Part shown: positions 4,326 through 7,029 of the stretch, piece after piece
Numbering within the stretch: position 1 is the stretch's first letter
Layout of the letters: each line of letters begins with the position of its first letter
Source: Oscillospiraceae bacterium
GTDB lineage: Bacteria; Bacillota; Clostridia; Oscillospirales; Ruminococcaceae
Direction of reading: 5' to 3'
DNA length: 7,029 bases
NCBI GenBank assembly: GCA_031281115.1
Contig: JAITFV010000189.1
Location: forward strand, 1 to 7,029
Translations under genes and position numbers: made by a program
The notes under the pieces: generated by a model
Database searches by the model: none
What the model was told of the DNA's origin: nothing
Seen by the model: only the letters and a program-made list of their open reading frames with translations

Positions 4326-6911
4326 CGAATTCTGTCTGCGGTTATCGCGTTAGTGTTTATCACGCTGACACTTGCCGCCTGCGCGCCCTCGAGGAGCGGT
4401 TTTGAACACATAGAAATCAGAGCGTTCCCATTGGACTACGACGGGCCGGAGTTCTATGTAATTGAAAATGATTTTTTAAAGCTGTCGTTTGACCCGCTGA
4501 CGACCCGCTTTGTCATTGATGATAAAATTACCGGTGCGGAATGGGCTTCGGGTCCCGCCGATGCTTTGAGTGCCGCAGTAGGGCTTACGCAGAACGTAAT
4601 GCAGTCACTGCTTGTAATAAATTATTCTACCATTGAAGGCAACACAACTCTGCTTGACAGCCATGAATTTTCAGTCATGAAGGAGTTTTACGAATACGAG
4701 ATTCTCGACAATGGTTTCGCCGTTCATTTTACAATCGGTAATATTGAGCGCGTATATCATGTCCCGAAAGCTGTACCCGAATGGCGCATGGAGGAAATCA
4801 CAACCGATATGCCGGTTTCGGAAGTAAACAGACTGCGCAATATTTTCTACAGAGTTTACGATATTAACAGGCTCGCCCCGACTGACGACAGGGCAGAACT
4901 CTTGGGGTTGTATCAGAACGAGGATTGCACACCTGAACGCCCGCTCAATATTGAAAACACCAATATTTGGGTCATGAGCCCAACGCTCCAGCCGTTCTTA
5001 AAGGCACAAGCTGAGGAATTGTTCGTTGAATACGGCTACACTCCATTTGATTATTATAACGACCTCTTGTTTTACGAGAGAGATTTTGAAGCGATTGAGC
5101 CTGTTTTCAATATTTCGATTTACGTTGAGCTTGATGAATACGGCTTCAACGTTACGATTCCTTACGATAATATTCAGTACAGACCCGAGTATCCGCCGAT
5201 TGACCTGCGCGTTCTGCCCTTCTTCGGAGCAGGCGGATTAGAGGATGAAGGCTATATGTTCGTTCCGGACGGGAGCGGTGCGCTCATTAATTTCAACAAT
5301 GGCAGACACAATCAAAACCCATACAGCAACAGAGTTTTCGGATGGGACGAAGCGATTTACCGTGAAGCTATTGTCCTTGACCCGCGCGCACATTTCCCTG
5401 TTTTCGGGATTGAGAAAAACAATCATGCATTCGTCTGCATAGTTGAAGAGGGGGCGGCTTACGCGACTGTCAGAGCCGGTGTTTCCGGGCAGGCTGACAG
5501 CGGAACATACAACAATGTTTACGCCGAGTATTCGCTCATCAGCAGAGAAAAGCTTGAAATCTCCGGCAAATCGGCGACCGATGTTTGGGTGTTCCAGCGA
5601 TTTTTGCCGGAGGGCGAAAGCATAGTGCAAAGATATATGTTCACAGACAGTAGCGGCAGAAGCGGATACATGGGTATGGCTGAAAGATACCGCGAATATT
5701 TAATAAACAGGTATCCGCATCTTGAAAAACCTACGGAGTCAGTTGTTCCCGTAGCTGTTGAAATCCTCGGCGCAGTTAATAAAAACCAGCATATTCTCGG
5801 CGTTCCCGTTGACCAGCCGTTCGCAATGACTACTTATAAACAAGCTGCAGACATGGTGCGCGACATGACTGACAGGGGCTTCGGCGAGGTTAATTACAGG
5901 CTTGTAGGCTGGTTTAACCGCAGCATACTTCATGAGATTCCGACGAGTGTGAACCTTATTTCCCGCCTCGGAAGCACACGTGATTTCAAGAACTTAATAA
6001 GCACAGTCAACGAGAATGATTCTGAAATTTTCCTTGAAGCAGACTTCCTGTTTCTGCGTAATAATAAACCTTTTAACAGCTTCAATCTTAACCGCGACGG
6101 TTCGCGTTACATAAACCGTAAAAGAATCGAAACCTACCCGTACAGCTTCGTTTGGTACGGTGAGATGGATTGGTGGGGAACGAAAGCGAACATGGCGCGC
6201 CCGGAATATATGATGGGTTTAATTGACGGCTTCATGGCGAGGATTGCGGATTTCGGCGCGGATAATGTTGCTTTTCGCACAATCGGTAATAATCTTGCAG
6301 GCGATTATCACGAACGCCGCTTAGTCAGCCGTGAGGGTGCGATGAATATGCAAGTTGAAAAATTGCGCGAACTCCGCGAAAACGGGCATAATATCATGAT
6401 TCAAAGCGGGTATTCCTACGCCGCGCCTTTCGTGGACTTCATTACCGACATTCCGCTTTCATCACAGGGTTTCGGGATTTTAGACGAGGAAATACCTTTT
6501 TATCAAATCGTTTTGCACGGTTTGGTTTCCTATGCGGGGCGACCGGTTAACTTAGCCGAACATAACGAAATGAATATCCTAAGAAGTCTTGAATCAGGCG
6601 CGGGATTGTATTTTGTGTTCATGCACGAAAGCCCGACAGTGCTTCAAACCTCGCGCTTTCACACTTTCTACGCTAACCAGTATTCGACCTGGATTAACAC
6701 CGCAGAGACCCTCTACAAAGAGTTCAGCGAGCAGGTAGGCGATATTTATAATCAATTTATCGTTGACTATGTGATTCTTGCGGATAACGTGAGCCTCACA
6801 GAATACGAAAACGGAGTACAGGTAATTGTAAACAAGTCGAATGCGCCTTTCCGATATGACGGACATATTATCGAAGCGAAAGACTATTTAGTCATAAGGG
6901 GGGGAAGTTAA
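4320..6911 (+). CDS. Large surface lipoprotein, DUF5696-like, candidate glycosidase
   Basis: An 863-residue lipoprotein. MKR, a hydrophobic core and LTLAAC place the lipidated cysteine at residue 21, which fixes the start at ATG 4320 rather than TTG 4293 or GTG 4298. Residues about 45-80 (NDFLKLSFDPLTTRFVIDDK, then TGAEW) and VPDGSGALI (315-323) match what I recall of DUF5696 proteins of Paenibacillus and Clostridia. Residues about 45-450 look all-beta, like a mutarotase-type sandwich, ending in MAERYREYL (453-461). Residues about 475-800 alternate strands and helices as in a TIM barrel. Acidic candidates on likely strand ends are E573 and D575 (EADFLF), E615 and D617 (WYGEMDWWG), D662 (GNNLAGDY) and E747 (AEHNE). 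This layout is common in glycoside hydrolases, but catalysis is inferred only. It stands beside sugar permeases, which fits extracellular glycan processing. It ends in a run of seven G that also serves the next gene. Confidence 0.78.
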   Translation: MKRILSAVIALVFITLTLAACAPSRSGFEHIEIRAFPLDYDGPEFYVIENDFLKLSFDPLTTRFVIDDKITGAEWASGPADALSAAVGLTQNVMQSLLVINYSTIEGNTTLLDSHEFSVMKEFYEYEILDNGFAVHFTIGNIERVYHVPKAVPEWRMEEITTDMPVSEVNRLRNIFYRVYDINRLAPTDDRAELLGLYQNEDCTPERPLNIENTNIWVMSPTLQPFLKAQAEELFVEYGYTPFDYYNDLLFYERDFEAIEPVFNISIYVELDEYGFNVTIPYDNIQYRPEYPPIDLRVLPFFGAGGLEDEGYMFVPDGSGALINFNNGRHNQNPYSNRVFGWDEAIYREAIVLDPRAHFPVFGIEKNNHAFVCIVEEGAAYATVRAGVSGQADSGTYNNVYAEYSLISREKLEISGKSATDVWVFQRFLPEGESIVQRYMFTDSSGRSGYMGMAERYREYLINRYPHLEKPTESVVPVAVEILGAVNKNQHILGVPVDQPFAMTTYKQAADMVRDMTDRGFGEVNYRLVGWFNRSILHEIPTSVNLISRLGSTRDFKNLISTVNENDSEIFLEADFLFLRNNKPFNSFNLNRDGSRYINRKRIETYPYSFVWYGEMDWWGTKANMARPEYMMGLIDGFMARIADFGADNVAFRTIGNNLAGDYHERRLVSREGAMNMQVEKLRELRENGHNIMIQSGYSYAAPFVDFITDIPLSSQGFGILDEEIPFYQIVLHGLVSYAGRPVNLAEHNEMNILRSLESGAGLYFVFMHESPTVLQTSRFHTFYANQYSTWINTAETLYKEFSEQVGDIYNQFIVDYVILADNVSLTEYENGVQVIVNKSNAPFRYDGHIIEAKDYLVIRGGS
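6896..6904 (+). promoter_or_regulatory. Ribosome binding site of the 3' partial gene, with a G7 run
   Basis: AA followed by seven G (6898-6904) ends 8 bases before ATG 6913 and can pair with the end of 16S rRNA. It lies within the last codons of the lipoprotein gene, so the two genes are tightly coupled. Confidence 0.7.
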
Positions 6912-6912
6912 G

Positions 6913-7029
6913 ATGTCTGAAACAAACGCAGGGAGTGCTGCCCGCAGCATTCAGCATAAGAAACCAAAAAAAGAACCCGGTTTCTTAGCAAAAAAATACA
7001 ACGATTTAACTTTCGCGACTAAAAACGCA
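6913..7029 (+). CDS. N-terminus of a further gene, possibly another permease (partial)
   Basis: Thirty-nine codons are visible before the window ends, with no stop. The start ATG is one base after the lipoprotein stop and has a strong purine-rich ribosome binding site. The N-terminus is polar and lysine-rich (HKKPKKEPGFLAKKYNDLTF), without a signal peptide. This is the kind of cytoplasmic tail seen before the first membrane helix of MalF-type permeases, where a motif such as LTxxxKNA precedes TM1. That identity is a guess from 39 residues plus context. A cytoplasmic protein is not excluded. Confidence 0.6.
   Translation, partial: MSETNAGSAARSIQHKKPKKEPGFLAKKYNDLTFATKNA

Noticed and set aside
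5238..5630. Minus-strand reading frame of 130 codons inside the lipoprotein gene
   Set aside because: The sense frame encodes conserved-looking protein throughout; the antisense product shows no recognisable fold or initiation signal.
1..7029. CRISPR array, tRNA, rRNA or insertion sequence
   Set aside because: No regularly spaced direct repeats, no tRNA-like cloverleaf and no transposase-like protein were seen on either strand.

Overview
The window looks like part of a carbohydrate-uptake and glycan-processing locus from a Gram-positive bacterium of the Bacillota, most likely a Clostridia or Paenibacillus-like lineage. The evidence is strong GGAGG-type ribosome binding sites, a lipoprotein signal peptide, moderate base composition, and a gene set (paired MalF/MalG-type permeases, NHL-propeller protein, YIP1-family protein, DUF5696-like lipoprotein) that I recall from such genomes. 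The assignment rests on protein recognition only; no database search was possible. All genes are on the + strand.

Layout: positions 1-72 are a perfect, spacer-free palindrome touching the window edge, which is either a real hairpin or an assembly fold-back. Two sugar ABC permease genes follow (109-1053 and 1096-1947). Next come a secreted, C-terminally anchored beta-propeller/TPR protein (1986-3488) and, one base later, a five-helix YIP1-family membrane protein (3490-4152). A 167-base gap (4153-4319) holds several small hairpins, one copy of a short palindromic repeat and an operator-like inverted repeat. It leads into a large lipoprotein (4320-6911) resembling DUF5696 proteins, with a probable beta-sandwich followed by a probable TIM-barrel. 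One base after it starts another gene cut off by the window end (39 codons seen).

How the parts may work together (inference): the lipoprotein could act on a glycan at the cell surface, and the two permeases would form the membrane channel of a CUT1-type importer. The propeller/TPR protein and the YIP1 protein, which are transcriptionally and probably translationally coupled, look like an accessory membrane module of unknown role. No ATPase and no solute-binding protein are encoded here. The binding protein may lie outside the window, and the ATPase may be a shared MsmX-type subunit, as is common for such importers.

The most unusual non-coding features are the 72-bp palindrome, a nearly identical 33-base leader over the start codons of two unrelated genes (permease 2 and the lipoprotein), two copies of a TGTAGGG-headed hairpin repeat in opposite orientations, and a run of seven G at the lipoprotein stop where loss of one G would fuse it to the next gene.
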